A stretch of DNA of 64,000 bases from Ahrensia sp. (GTDB lineage Bacteria > Pseudomonadota > Alphaproteobacteria > Rhizobiales > Rhizobiaceae), in contig NZXU01000027.1 in assembly GCA_002698425.1 (NCBI GenBank), positions 1 through 64,000 on the forward strand, read 5' to 3'. How positions within the stretch are numbered: position 1 is the stretch's first letter; every line of letters starts with the position of its first letter. The translations under genes were made by a program, and so were the position numbers. The notes under the pieces are model-generated. The model saw only the letters and a program-made list of their open reading frames with translations, was not told the origin of the DNA and searched no databases. Of the stretch, positions 16,708 to 25,932 are shown one piece after another.

Positions 16708-16870
16708 GCCGGTCTCCGTTCAGGGAACCGGCCTGCCGCGGTTCCGGCCTGTATTCGTGCTGCGCAGGGCCTGGGTCGGACCTCTTCCTACGTCACTTTG
16801 TGGCGGAAAAGCGGATGGCGATGTCGATAACCACGGACCCGATCGGGCCGGCCGCCAGGGCGGGACGGGC

Positions 16871-17923
16871 TCAGCCTTCGGTGTGGGTGAGGCGGCGGTC
16901 GGTGAAATTGAGCCTCCGGTCGAGGATCGGGCGCAGGACCGGCGCGATGTCGGGCTCGTTGCGCATCAGCTCTTCCGCCGCGGTGACCTGGTTGAGCGCA
17001 ACCAGCATGAGCGCGTCCTCGCGCACCGACCCGTCGGGGCGGCGGGGCAGGGCGGAGACGGTCTGCAGCAGTTCGATCGCGTGGCCGGACAGGACCGCGC
17101 GAATGGCCGCTTCGTCGAGGGCGGTTTCGACGAAGGCGTAGAGGCCAACCCCCTTGGAGGGCAGAGAATAGGTCAGCAGGGCGCACCCGCTGACGCGCGG
17201 ATCCTGGTCCAGCGTGGCGCGGATGACCGGACCTTCTGTGTCGATGCGGTCGCGCGTGCCTTCGCCGTCGGACCAGTTGAGCAGGCGGCGCGTGAAGAAA
17301 TTGTAGACCTTCTTGCCGGTCGCCAGCCAGATGCGGGACGGCAGCGAGCGGCGGCCCAGGATGCGTCTTGCGGTCGGCGTCATCAGGTGCGGCGCGAAGG
17401 ACGCCTTCTGCTTGAGGAGATGGCGGAAATCCTCATAGGCCATCATCCGGTAGAGCCGGCCGCGGCGCTTGTGGACGGATGCAAGCTGGAAATCGATGAC
17501 GGCGGGATCGCCATTCGGACGCATCAGCCAGTTCTGCGGCTTGGCGAGATCGTTGTGGGTGATGCCGCGGCGGCGCATGTCGCGCAGGATGCGGTGCGCG
17601 CCCCTGTACCATTCGCGGGCCGCCGGACGGGCAATGTGGATCGGCGAGCCGTCGAGCCAGTCGCGGATCAGGCCGCCGCTGTCGGTGGAAAGCAGGGTCG
17701 GCGTGCCTTCGATGCCGCGCACCGCCTTCAGGGCGCGGATTTCGCGCCGCGCCAGGAACCAGGCGAGCGGCCGGACCAGCAGGGGCGACTTGCCGACGAA
17801 GCGGCGGATGACGCGCTCGCCGTCCCGCCCGGCAAGCTTGCCGGAATGGGTTTCCGAGAAAATGTCCCGTTTGAAAACGGTCTCGGAGACGAAATCGTCC
17901 GGCAAGATTTCGGAATGGTTCAT
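16871..17923 (-). CDS. protein-kinase-like protein with a C-terminal AMP-ligase-type domain
   Basis: 350 residues. The central part carries a minimal kinase core: GITHNDLAKPQNW (catalytic Asp125, Asn131) and AVIDFQLA (Asp144), as in RIO or lipopolysaccharide-type kinases. Residues about 240-315 resemble the C-terminal mobile domain of acyl-CoA ligases (VSGCALLTYSLPSKGVGLYAFVE, then ALPRRPDGSVREDAL), but the position of the catalytic lysine in PxTxxGK is a serine (Ser299), so it cannot act as a ligase. Substrate and role are unknown. The start ATG is the complement of 17921-17923; an upstream in-frame start is less likely because it would overlap the promoter. Confidence 0.7.
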   Translation of the reverse strand: MNHSEILPDDFVSETVFKRDIFSETHSGKLAGRDGERVIRRFVGKSPLLVRPLAWFLARREIRALKAVRGIEGTPTLLSTDSGGLIRDWLDGSPIHIARPAAREWYRGAHRILRDMRRRGITHNDLAKPQNWLMRPNGDPAVIDFQLASVHKRRGRLYRMMAYEDFRHLLKQKASFAPHLMTPTARRILGRRSLPSRIWLATGKKVYNFFTRRLLNWSDGEGTRDRIDTEGPVIRATLDQDPRVSGCALLTYSLPSKGVGLYAFVETALDEAAIRAVLSGHAIELLQTVSALPRRPDGSVREDALMLVALNQVTAAEELMRNEPDIAPVLRPILDRRLNFTDRRLTHTEG

Positions 17924-17967
17924 ATTGTTCTTTCTCTCGGCGGGGGCGCCGCCCAGAATAGCGAGCG

Positions 17968-17997
17968 ATAGGTGCCGGAGGGGCACCTCCCTGTCAA
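17968..17997 (-). promoter_or_regulatory. candidate promoter with overlapping palindrome
   Basis: On the minus strand TTGACA (complement of 17992-17997), an 18-base spacer and ACCTAT (complement of 17968-17973), reading toward the kinase-like gene. The spacer holds the perfect inverted repeat GGTGCC-N5-GGCACC (17971-17987), placed as an operator would be. The -35 box is a consensus match, the -10 box is moderate. Confidence 0.4.
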
Positions 17998-18030
17998 GAC
18001 GAAGACCAGTATTTCACCGTGGAGGGTAAA

Positions 18031-21000
18031 TCAGCCGGCCGCGGCGGCGGTGCGGCGTTTCAGCCACTCATCGACCTTTTGCAGCAGGGTATCGGGGCTG
18101 ATCGGCTTCGACAGATAGTCGTCCATGCCGGCCTGCACGCATTTCTCGCGGTCGCCCTTGAGCGCATGGGCGGTGACGCCGATGATCGGCGTGTGGCGTC
18201 CCTCGGCGGCTTCGCGGGTCCGAATCGCCTCGGTCGCCTCGAGGCCGTTCATTTCCGGCATGGAGACATCCATCAGGATGAGGCGGGGCGGCTTGCGGCC
18301 GCTGGTCTCGACGGCCTGCTTGCCGTCGCCGACGATCTCGAAGGAATAGCCGGAATCGATCAGGATCTGCGAGAAGACGAGCTGGTTCACCTCGTTGTCC
18401 TCGGCGATCAGGATGTCGAGCGCGAAATCGGCGGGTTCGGCATGGCGCACAGCTTGGGGCGGGGGCACCGGGACTTCGGGGGCCGGCGCAGCGGGTTCCT
18501 CGCGGCCGACGGCCTGCGCCGGCGCGTCGTTGTCGGCCAGGGGAGGCGCTACCGGCTTCGGGACAGGCTCTTCGAAGATGGCCGGCCCGGGCGCGGATTG
18601 CTGCAGCGGCCTGGTGCTCTCCGTTTCCGGCGCGGCGGGTTGCTCGGGTTCCGGGGCCTGAGAGATGGCTGTCGGCTGCGCGGCCGTGCGGCCGGCGGCG
18701 ATCGCCGCGATGATGGCGTCGAAGAGATGCGACGACCGGGCCGGCTTCATCAGGTTCTTGTGGATTCGCAGGCGGCGGATCTCGTCCGGCGACACGCCGT
18801 TGTCGACCGATGTCAGGAAAACGATCGGCGTGGCGGCGATGCGGGCGTCGGAACGGATGGCGGCGGCGACGTCGAGGCCGTTCATGCCGGGCATCTGGTA
18901 GTCGAGGATGAGGCAGTCGAAGGGCGCGCCGAGCTTCACCGCCTCGCGCATGACCTGCAAGCCTTCGAGGCCAGAGCCGACGGCGCAGCTGTCGAGCCGC
19001 CAGGCATTCATCTGTTCCAGCAGGATGGAGCGGTTCACCGAATTGTCGTCGACGATGAGGACGCGCGATCCGGTGATGTCCTCGGGCGGCGGCAAACGCC
19101 GCTCGATCTCGCCATGCTTGGGCAGCGTGATCTTGAACCAGAAGGTCGAGCCTTCGTCGACGGCGCTCTGGACGCCGTATTCGCCGCCCATCAGCCTGAC
19201 GATCGACGAGGAAATCGCCAGCCCCAGGCCGGTGCCTTCGTGGCGGCGCGTCGACGAGCCGTCGACCTGGGAAAACTTCTCGAAGACGGTCTTCAGCTTG
19301 TCCTCGGGAATGCCGATGCCGGTGTCGGTGATGTCGAATTTCAGTTCGGTGCGGTCACCGAGATCCGTGCCGTTCACGTCGATCAGGACGTGGCCGAATT
19401 CGGTGAACTTGACCGCGTTGGAGACGAGGTTGGTGATGACCTGGCGCAGGCGTCCGACATCGCCGATATGGTGATCGTGGATGTCCGGATCGACGCGGAC
19501 GATCAACTCGATGTCCTTTTGCTGGGCGCGCGCTGTCATCAGCGTGGCGACATCGGATACGGCTTCGCGCAATTCGAAGGGCTGCGCATCCAGTTCCATC
19601 TGGCCGGCGTCGATTTTCGAGAAGTCGAGAATGTCGTTGATGATGGTCAGCAGCGCGTTGCCGGACTTGATGATCACGTCGGCGAAGGTGCGCTGCTTGG
19701 AATCGAGTTCGGTCGACGCCAGCAATTCGGCCATGCCGAGTACGCCGTTCATCGGCGTGCGGATCTCGTGGCTCATATTGGCGAGGAATTCGGACTTGGC
19801 GCGGTCGGCGGTCTCGGCCTTGAGCTGCGCGTCGCGCAGCGCCTTTTCGCGCTCCTTGAAGCTGGAAATGTCCTCGATGCGGATGACCAGATAATTCTTG
19901 CCGTCGGCGAGCTGTTCGCGCGACTTGTAGACCCGGCTGGCGAAGATCGAACCGTCGGCACGGGTGATGTCGTGCTCGTGCGCCTGGGTTCGCCCGGTCC
20001 GCATCACCTCGGCCTCGAACATGGTCGCCTCGGCGACGCCGTCGGCGCCGACGATTTCCAGGGCCGTCTTGCCGACGATGTCATCGACCGACATCGAGTG
20101 CAGCTCGGCGAAAGCCTTGTTGGCGATCACGCAGACGCCGCCGCCATCCTTGACGAGGACGGGGCTCGAGAGGCGGTCGAGGATGCTCTGCGCCAGTTCC
20201 GCCTTGGTGCGCGCGGCGATCGCCTCGTTCTCGCGCGCCCTCAATTCGCTGATATCCGTGGTGATGCCGACCAGATAGACCGATCCGTCCGACCCGACGG
20301 CCTTGGATTTGCGCGCCAGCCTGTATTGCGGCCCATCCGTCCCGGCGCGTCCGGTTTCCTCGTTCTGCTGGACTTCGCCGGTTTCGAGGACGCGCAGGTC
20401 GGCGTCCATGAACGCGGCTCCCTGTTCCTCGCCGTAGACCTCGCGATCCGTCTTGCCCATGCCTTCCGCGACCGACATGCCGGATAAATTTTCCCAGGCG
20501 GAATTGGCGTAGACTAGCTTGAGATCGGGGGTCTTGGCGTAGACGGCGGCGGGGATCGCCTCGATGATGTTCTGGTAGAGTTCGTTTTCGCGCACGCGCT
20601 CCGTCAGGGCCACCTGCTGTTCCTTCAGCTCGGTGATATCCATGCGCAGACCGATGAGCATGTTGTCTTCGGTCCGGGTGTTGATGACCTGGAACCACCT
20701 GCCGGACTCGGTGCGCCGAAGCGACTCGAAGCGCGGCAGCTGATATTCGGCGATCTTGCGCCGTTTCCATTCCTCCGGATTGGCGGCGTAGAGCCTATCG
20801 ATCTCGCGATCGGAACTGTTCCGCCACATATCGTTGGCATGGGCGACGTCGACGGCTTCGCGCAACGTCTTGCCCGGCTGCATGACCGGCTCCATCTTCG
20901 GCTGGTCGCCGCGCAATTGGCGGTTCGACAGGATGAAGCGGTCCTGGTCGTCATAGACGATGATGCCGATCGGCACATTGTCCAGGATCGTCTGCATGAG

Positions 21001-21891
21001 ACGGAAGGAGTTCTCCGCCTCTTTCTGCGCTTTTTCGAGCTGCTGCTCGTGGTTCTTCTGTTTCGTGATGTCGGTCCTGACGCCAATCAGGATGCCGCTG
21101 GGCAGGCGACGGTTCTCGATCTTGCACCAGACACCGGAACTGAAACGGTGAACGGCCTCGAAACGGGGCTTGTGGAATGCCTGGATGCGCCGCGAGACGA
21201 TCTCTTCGATGTCGGACGCGGTCAGGTTTTCGAGGCCGGGGTCGTCTTCATAGGTTCCGCGGCGCACGCCTTCGGTGAGGATCGTCTGCAGTCTGGTTCC
21301 GGGAACGAGCAGGTCCGCGGTCCGGGGATAGAGCCGCCGCATCGCATCGTTGGCATAAACCAGGACATCGTTTTCATCATAGATCACGACGCCGGAATCG
21401 ATGGCGTCCAGAGATGCGTCGAGAATGTCGGAGAGACGGCGGTTTTCGTGGCGCGTCTGTTCGGTTTCCTCCAGCGTGCCGACGATATTGCCGAGCGTAT
21501 GGCCGCTGCCGCGATATCCTTGGAACCGGCCGGTCTCGTCGAAGACGGGGTGGCCGCTGACGGCGATCCAGTGCCTGTTCCCGTTGGGATCCGTATAATT
21601 GTAGACGAAGTCGCGAAACGGCTCGTGCCGCATCAGGATTTCGAGATGGCCCCTGAACTGCTCCGACTGGCCGCCGCTTTCGCGGAACAGGTCGAGGCGC
21701 GACTTGCCGATGAAGGACTCGGGCCGGGTGCCGGTGAATTTTTCCACGGACCCGGAAAAATAGGTGAAGTCGTGGTTGCGGTCGGTCATCCAGATCCAGC
21801 CGGCGGCGACCGAGAGGAGCTGCTCATAGTCGTCGATGGTCATTCCCTCGGGAAGGAGGGCCGCTTGTGTCGATCGCGGAGCCTTGTTCAT
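18031..21891 (-). CDS. multi-PAS hybrid sensor histidine kinase with two receiver domains
   Basis: 1286 residues, no membrane helix, so a cytoplasmic sensor. In order: five PAS-type modules (about 20-145, 155-275, 295-420, 435-550 and 565-680), HisKA with SHEIRTP and phospho-acceptor His708, HATPase_c (N-box near 821, DTGIG 856-860, GTGLGL 887-891), receiver 1 (phospho-Asp997, Lys1049), a proline/alanine linker (1070-1150) and receiver 2 (phospho-Asp1208, Lys1262). No Hpt domain is present, so a separate phosphotransferase is needed for the outgoing step. Ligands of the PAS modules are unknown. It has no partner regulator next to it. Phospho-sites are intact, so it should be active. Confidence 0.93.
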   Translation of the reverse strand: MNKAPRSTQAALLPEGMTIDDYEQLLSVAAGWIWMTDRNHDFTYFSGSVEKFTGTRPESFIGKSRLDLFRESGGQSEQFRGHLEILMRHEPFRDFVYNYTDPNGNRHWIAVSGHPVFDETGRFQGYRGSGHTLGNIVGTLEETEQTRHENRRLSDILDASLDAIDSGVVIYDENDVLVYANDAMRRLYPRTADLLVPGTRLQTILTEGVRRGTYEDDPGLENLTASDIEEIVSRRIQAFHKPRFEAVHRFSSGVWCKIENRRLPSGILIGVRTDITKQKNHEQQLEKAQKEAENSFRLMQTILDNVPIGIIVYDDQDRFILSNRQLRGDQPKMEPVMQPGKTLREAVDVAHANDMWRNSSDREIDRLYAANPEEWKRRKIAEYQLPRFESLRRTESGRWFQVINTRTEDNMLIGLRMDITELKEQQVALTERVRENELYQNIIEAIPAAVYAKTPDLKLVYANSAWENLSGMSVAEGMGKTDREVYGEEQGAAFMDADLRVLETGEVQQNEETGRAGTDGPQYRLARKSKAVGSDGSVYLVGITTDISELRARENEAIAARTKAELAQSILDRLSSPVLVKDGGGVCVIANKAFAELHSMSVDDIVGKTALEIVGADGVAEATMFEAEVMRTGRTQAHEHDITRADGSIFASRVYKSREQLADGKNYLVIRIEDISSFKEREKALRDAQLKAETADRAKSEFLANMSHEIRTPMNGVLGMAELLASTELDSKQRTFADVIIKSGNALLTIINDILDFSKIDAGQMELDAQPFELREAVSDVATLMTARAQQKDIELIVRVDPDIHDHHIGDVGRLRQVITNLVSNAVKFTEFGHVLIDVNGTDLGDRTELKFDITDTGIGIPEDKLKTVFEKFSQVDGSSTRRHEGTGLGLAISSSIVRLMGGEYGVQSAVDEGSTFWFKITLPKHGEIERRLPPPEDITGSRVLIVDDNSVNRSILLEQMNAWRLDSCAVGSGLEGLQVMREAVKLGAPFDCLILDYQMPGMNGLDVAAAIRSDARIAATPIVFLTSVDNGVSPDEIRRLRIHKNLMKPARSSHLFDAIIAAIAAGRTAAQPTAISQAPEPEQPAAPETESTRPLQQSAPGPAIFEEPVPKPVAPPLADNDAPAQAVGREEPAAPAPEVPVPPPQAVRHAEPADFALDILIAEDNEVNQLVFSQILIDSGYSFEIVGDGKQAVETSGRKPPRLILMDVSMPEMNGLEATEAIRTREAAEGRHTPIIGVTAHALKGDREKCVQAGMDDYLSKPISPDTLLQKVDEWLKRRTAAAAG

Positions 21892-22078
21892 CTTCGACCT
21901 GCCGAACGCATGAAAACGCGGTGTGCCGTGAGGTCACGCCGCACGCATGCCGCGAAGATTCGCCGAAACTGGTGAACCGCTCGTTAACCCTGCTGTCTAA
22001 CTGCAAGAATTCGCTAGTGCGGCGTCCGATCCGACGGAGCCAATCAGATCGGCAAACTGTCGCGCCAACTTTACCGGT

Positions 22079-23743
22079 CTAACGGTGTTCCTCGACCGAC
22101 GCGTCGATCAGCGCCTTGTTGAAATAGCGCAGCGCGCGCAGCTGGCTTGCCCAGGCGATGATCTTTTCGGGATCCTTCTCGTCGACGACAGGCAGGCGCG
22201 CATGGCCGCCCGCGTCGAACAGGCGCAGCGCCGTCTCCAGCGTGTCCGAGGGCTTGAGCGACGGCGTGCCAGCATCCGGATCGTAGCGTTCCGGTTCGGC
22301 GTCCGGCGGCGGCATGTCCATGAAGTCCATCACCAGCTTTGCGGAGGTCAGCGAACGATGCGGGCCCTCCTGGATGAACAGGCCGCGCGTTTCCAGCTGC
22401 CACTGGAAATAGGAATGATTGTGGATCGCCTGGTTGATGCCATAGGCGATGGCGACGGTGAGCAGCAGCGCGATCGACAGCGTGTAGCCGCCGGTCAGCT
22501 CGAAGACGATCATCGTGGTGGAGAAGGGCGCGCCGAGGACGGCGGCGGCGACGGCGCCCATGCCGAGGATGGAATAGAGCCCTTCCGAGGAGGCGAGTTC
22601 CGGAAAGACGGAGGCCGCGATCAGCCCGAAACTGCCGCCCGCCATGGCGCCGAGATAGAGCGCCGGCGAGAAGATGCCGCCGCCGAAGCGCGAGGCGAGC
22701 GTGATCGCGGTCGCCGCCGTCTTGGCGACCAGCAGCGTCAGCATCAGGTGCAACGGCAGGTTGTTCTTCAGGGCGGCGTCGGTGGTCTCGTAGCCGACGC
22801 CCAGAACTTCCGGAAAGAACACGGCGATGGCCCCGACGCCGGTGCCGCCGATGACCGGGCGCAGCCAGGTGGCCATGGTGACATGGCGGGCGACCCAGTC
22901 GGTCGCGATCAGGGAGAACTGGAACAGGATCGCCACGGCGGCGCAAGTGACGCCGAGCAGGGCGAAGGCCGGGAACTCCCAATAGGAGGTGATCTGGTGG
23001 TCGGGGATGACGAAGGCGGCGACATCGCCGAACCACAGCCGCGTCAGCAGCGTGCCCACCACGGAGGCGAGCACGATCGGCACGATGGCCGACAGGGCGT
23101 AATGGCCGAGAACCACCTCATGGGCGAAGATCATGCCCGCGATGGGCGCGTTGAAGGAGGCCGACACGGCGCTGGCGACGCCGCAGGCGAGCAGGACGCG
23201 ACGGGCGGAATCGGGCAGATGCAGGCGCTGGCAGATCGACGCGCCGAAGGTGGCGCCGAGATGCACCATCGGACCTTCGCGGCCGGCGCTGGCGCCGGAG
23301 CCGAGCGATATGGCGGTGAGCGCCGCAGACGAGATGCCGGGCCAGAAGGGCAGGCCGCGCCCGCCATGGATGCGGGCCTCCATCACGTCGGCGACCGAAA
23401 AGGTGCGCTGTTTCGACTGAACGGTCTGCAGGAGGACGCCGACGATCAGGCCGCCGATCACGGGCGCCAGGAAGATGACCGGCTTCGGCACGCCGGCCGC
23501 GGCGCTGACGACCGCCTCCGACATGGTGCCGAGCCAGAGGAACTGGACAGCGCCGATCGCCTCGCGAAACAGGATCGCGGCGACCGCGACCACCAGGCCG
23601 ATGATCAGCGACAGCAGCCAGACCAGCGGCAGGCGGCGCGCCGCGAAGGCGCGCAGGTTGATGCGCATTTCCGACAAGGCGGCCTTGCCGCCCGAAATCA
23701 GCGGTTCGGCGAGACGTCGAAGCAGCGATGGCGAGTCGGACAT
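22079..23743 (-). CDS. ClC family chloride transport protein with CBS domain (A)
   Basis: 554 residues. The ClC membrane core has the selectivity segment GREGP (gating glutamate present), FNAPIAGMIFAHEV and GGGIFSPALYLGA. A CBS-like region closes the protein (about 490-545). Compared with the E. coli exchanger, the motif bearing the central serine (GSGIP) is not visible and the position of the internal proton glutamate (Glu203) is valine, as in ClC channels. It may therefore conduct anions without proton exchange. Divergent from a second ClC gene about 270 bases away. Confidence 0.9.
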   Translation of the reverse strand: MSDSPSLLRRLAEPLISGGKAALSEMRINLRAFAARRLPLVWLLSLIIGLVVAVAAILFREAIGAVQFLWLGTMSEAVVSAAAGVPKPVIFLAPVIGGLIVGVLLQTVQSKQRTFSVADVMEARIHGGRGLPFWPGISSAALTAISLGSGASAGREGPMVHLGATFGASICQRLHLPDSARRVLLACGVASAVSASFNAPIAGMIFAHEVVLGHYALSAIVPIVLASVVGTLLTRLWFGDVAAFVIPDHQITSYWEFPAFALLGVTCAAVAILFQFSLIATDWVARHVTMATWLRPVIGGTGVGAIAVFFPEVLGVGYETTDAALKNNLPLHLMLTLLVAKTAATAITLASRFGGGIFSPALYLGAMAGGSFGLIAASVFPELASSEGLYSILGMGAVAAAVLGAPFSTTMIVFELTGGYTLSIALLLTVAIAYGINQAIHNHSYFQWQLETRGLFIQEGPHRSLTSAKLVMDFMDMPPPDAEPERYDPDAGTPSLKPSDTLETALRLFDAGGHARLPVVDEKDPEKIIAWASQLRALRYFNKALIDASVEEHR

Positions 23744-23925
23744 GATGGCGGCCGAAATCCGTAGGCAGAATCTTACTCAGGGCCGGCCATCTTATCGCAA
23801 GCAAAGCCGGGTTGCGACCGGCGCGCCGGTTTTCCATGCCAACAATCGCGCGCAACGGCCCGGTTGCCTTGATTTTTTCATGCGCGAGGTTCAGGAGAGG
23901 GCATCCACCGGGCTCCTGAGCGACT

Positions 23926-23945
23926 GCTCCGGCTCATGCCGGAGC
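23926..23945. repeat. perfect palindrome between the two ClC genes
   Basis: GCTCCGGC-TCAT-GCCGGAGC, an 8-bp perfect stem with a 4-base loop in the 269-base gap between the divergent ClC genes. No T-tract follows on either strand, so it is not a terminator; it could be an operator or a chance palindrome. Confidence 0.4.
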
Positions 23946-24012
23946 GCATGCCCGCCCAGTTCCCGCCTTCGACCGTCCACGGCCGTAACACGAACACAGA
24001 AAATACGGCGCC

Positions 24013-25827
24013 ATGTCCTTGTTCGACACTTCGCGTATCAGCCTGCGCTCCCCCGACCTTCCCGAACATGAATCCCGTATCCTGAGCCTGCCGATCCTGT
24101 GCCTCATCGCATTCAGCATCGGCCTTGTCGCCGCCGCCGGGGCGGTGATCTTCCGGATCCTGATCTCGCTCGTTCACAATCTCTTTTTCTACGGCACGTT
24201 CTCGACCGTCTATGACGCGAACCAGTTCGATCCGCCGAGCGTCTGGGGGCCGCTGATCATCCTGTCGCCGGTCGTTGGCGGGCTGATCGTGGTGTGGATC
24301 GTCAAGACCTTCGCGCCGGAGGCCAAGGGCCACGGCGTGCCGGAAGTGATGTATGCGATCTATCACAACAAGGGCAATGTGCGCGGCGTCGTGGCGATCG
24401 CCAAGACGCTGGCCTCGGCGGTGTCGATCGGGTCCGGCGCCTCGGTCGGGCGCGAGGGGCCGATCATCCAGATCGGCGCGTCCTTCGGATCGACGGTGGC
24501 GCGCAAGCTGAAGCTGGCGCGCTGGGAAAAGATCACGCTGCTTTCGGCCGGCGCGGGCGCGGGCATCGCCGCGACCTTCAACACGCCGCTCGGCGGCGTG
24601 CTGTTCGCCGTCGAGATGTTGCTGCCGGAAGTCTCGACGCGCACATTCCTGCCGGTCGTGGTCGCCACCGCGACGGCGACCTATGCCGGCCGCATCGCCT
24701 TCGGGCTCGATCCCGCCTTTATCGTCCCGCTGGCGAACCTGCCGGTCCATCACGCTGTCGACTATGTCCAGCTGATCGCCTTCGCGCTGCTGGGGGTGCT
24801 GGCGGGATTGGCGTCCTGGGCCTTTATCCGGTTCCTCGCCTGGTGCGAGGACGTGTTTCCGACCCTGCCGGGCAATGAATACACGCAGAACATGATCGGC
24901 ATGTTCGCGATCGGCGTGCTCGGCTACCTGTTCTTCGTCATGTCCGGCGAGTACCATACCTATGGCGTCGGTTACGCGACGATCCAGGACATCCTCAACG
25001 ACCAGCCTTATACCGTCCTGCTGCTCTTGCTGCTGCTCGGCGCGAAGATCCTCGCGACCTCGATCAGCCTCGGCTCCGGCGCATCGGGCGGCGTGTTCTC
25101 GCCGTCGCTGTTCATCGGCGCGACGCTGGGCGGCGCGGTCGGCGTGATCGGCATGAACCTGTTTCCCGAGCACGGCTTCGCGCCGGCGGAATTCGCGCTC
25201 GTCGGCATGGGGGCGCTGGTCGGCGGGGCGACGGGCGCCTCGATGACGGCGATCGTGATGATCTTCGAGATGACGCGCGACTATAACGTCATCGTGCCGC
25301 TGGTGCTCGCGGTCGCCATCGCTGTCGGGATCCGGCGCTGGCGGATCCCGGACAATATCTACACGATCAAGCTACGCCATCGCGGCCGTCCGATCCCGCA
25401 GATCCGCCACACCAACATGTATCTGGTGCGGCAGGTCAAGGAACTGATGGCGAAGAACTTCATCGTCCTGCCGATCGACACGACCGTCTCGGATGCGCTG
25501 AAGGCGCTGCCGGCCGATATCGAGGGACCGATCCACGTGATCGCCGAGGACGAGGGTCGCATCGCCGGCTATGTGCGCTTCGGGACGATCCCCTACCGGG
25601 CGGACCGGCGGGCGCACCAGACGCTGCGCGAGATCATGTCTTCGGACTATGTGATCGCGGCGCAGACGCATATTCTCAACTCGGTGATCACGCGCATGAG
25701 CCAGCGCAACCGCTCCTACGCCATCGTCGTCGACGGGCCGGGTGTGGTGCCGCGCACCGACAATATCGTCGGCGTCATCGACACGAATGAAATCGCCAAT
25801 GCGGTGATCGCCAACCACTACGCATAG
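24013..25827 (+). CDS. ClC family chloride transport protein with CBS pair (B)
   Basis: 604 residues: the ClC core (about 20-440) with GHGVPEV in place of GSGIP (the central Ser is His), GREGP with gating Glu, FNTPLGGVLFAVEM (Glu203 position is Met), GGVFSPSLFIGA, and a C-terminal CBS pair (about 460-600). The loss of the internal proton glutamate again suggests channel-like or altered coupling. Not a recent duplicate of gene A: the two differ clearly across the core. The ATG follows a short gap after the palindrome. Confidence 0.9.
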   Translation: MSLFDTSRISLRSPDLPEHESRILSLPILCLIAFSIGLVAAAGAVIFRILISLVHNLFFYGTFSTVYDANQFDPPSVWGPLIILSPVVGGLIVVWIVKTFAPEAKGHGVPEVMYAIYHNKGNVRGVVAIAKTLASAVSIGSGASVGREGPIIQIGASFGSTVARKLKLARWEKITLLSAGAGAGIAATFNTPLGGVLFAVEMLLPEVSTRTFLPVVVATATATYAGRIAFGLDPAFIVPLANLPVHHAVDYVQLIAFALLGVLAGLASWAFIRFLAWCEDVFPTLPGNEYTQNMIGMFAIGVLGYLFFVMSGEYHTYGVGYATIQDILNDQPYTVLLLLLLLGAKILATSISLGSGASGGVFSPSLFIGATLGGAVGVIGMNLFPEHGFAPAEFALVGMGALVGGATGASMTAIVMIFEMTRDYNVIVPLVLAVAIAVGIRRWRIPDNIYTIKLRHRGRPIPQIRHTNMYLVRQVKELMAKNFIVLPIDTTVSDALKALPADIEGPIHVIAEDEGRIAGYVRFGTIPYRADRRAHQTLREIMSSDYVIAAQTHILNSVITRMSQRNRSYAIVVDGPGVVPRTDNIVGVIDTNEIANAVIANHYA

Positions 25828-25932
25828 TCTCGCGTGGCGGGGCCCGTTGCGCGGGGTCCGGGCGCGGCATAGAAATATCCGTAAAACGCGCCGGGCCCGG
25901 CCCGGCCAATCCGAGAAAGACGGGAGAATTCC

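Noticed and set aside
18019..20487. 822-codon open frame on the plus strand opposite the hybrid histidine kinase
   Set aside because: A GC-rich shadow of a real gene: composition is glycine/arginine/aspartate-rich without domains, and the other strand has clear motifs over the whole length.
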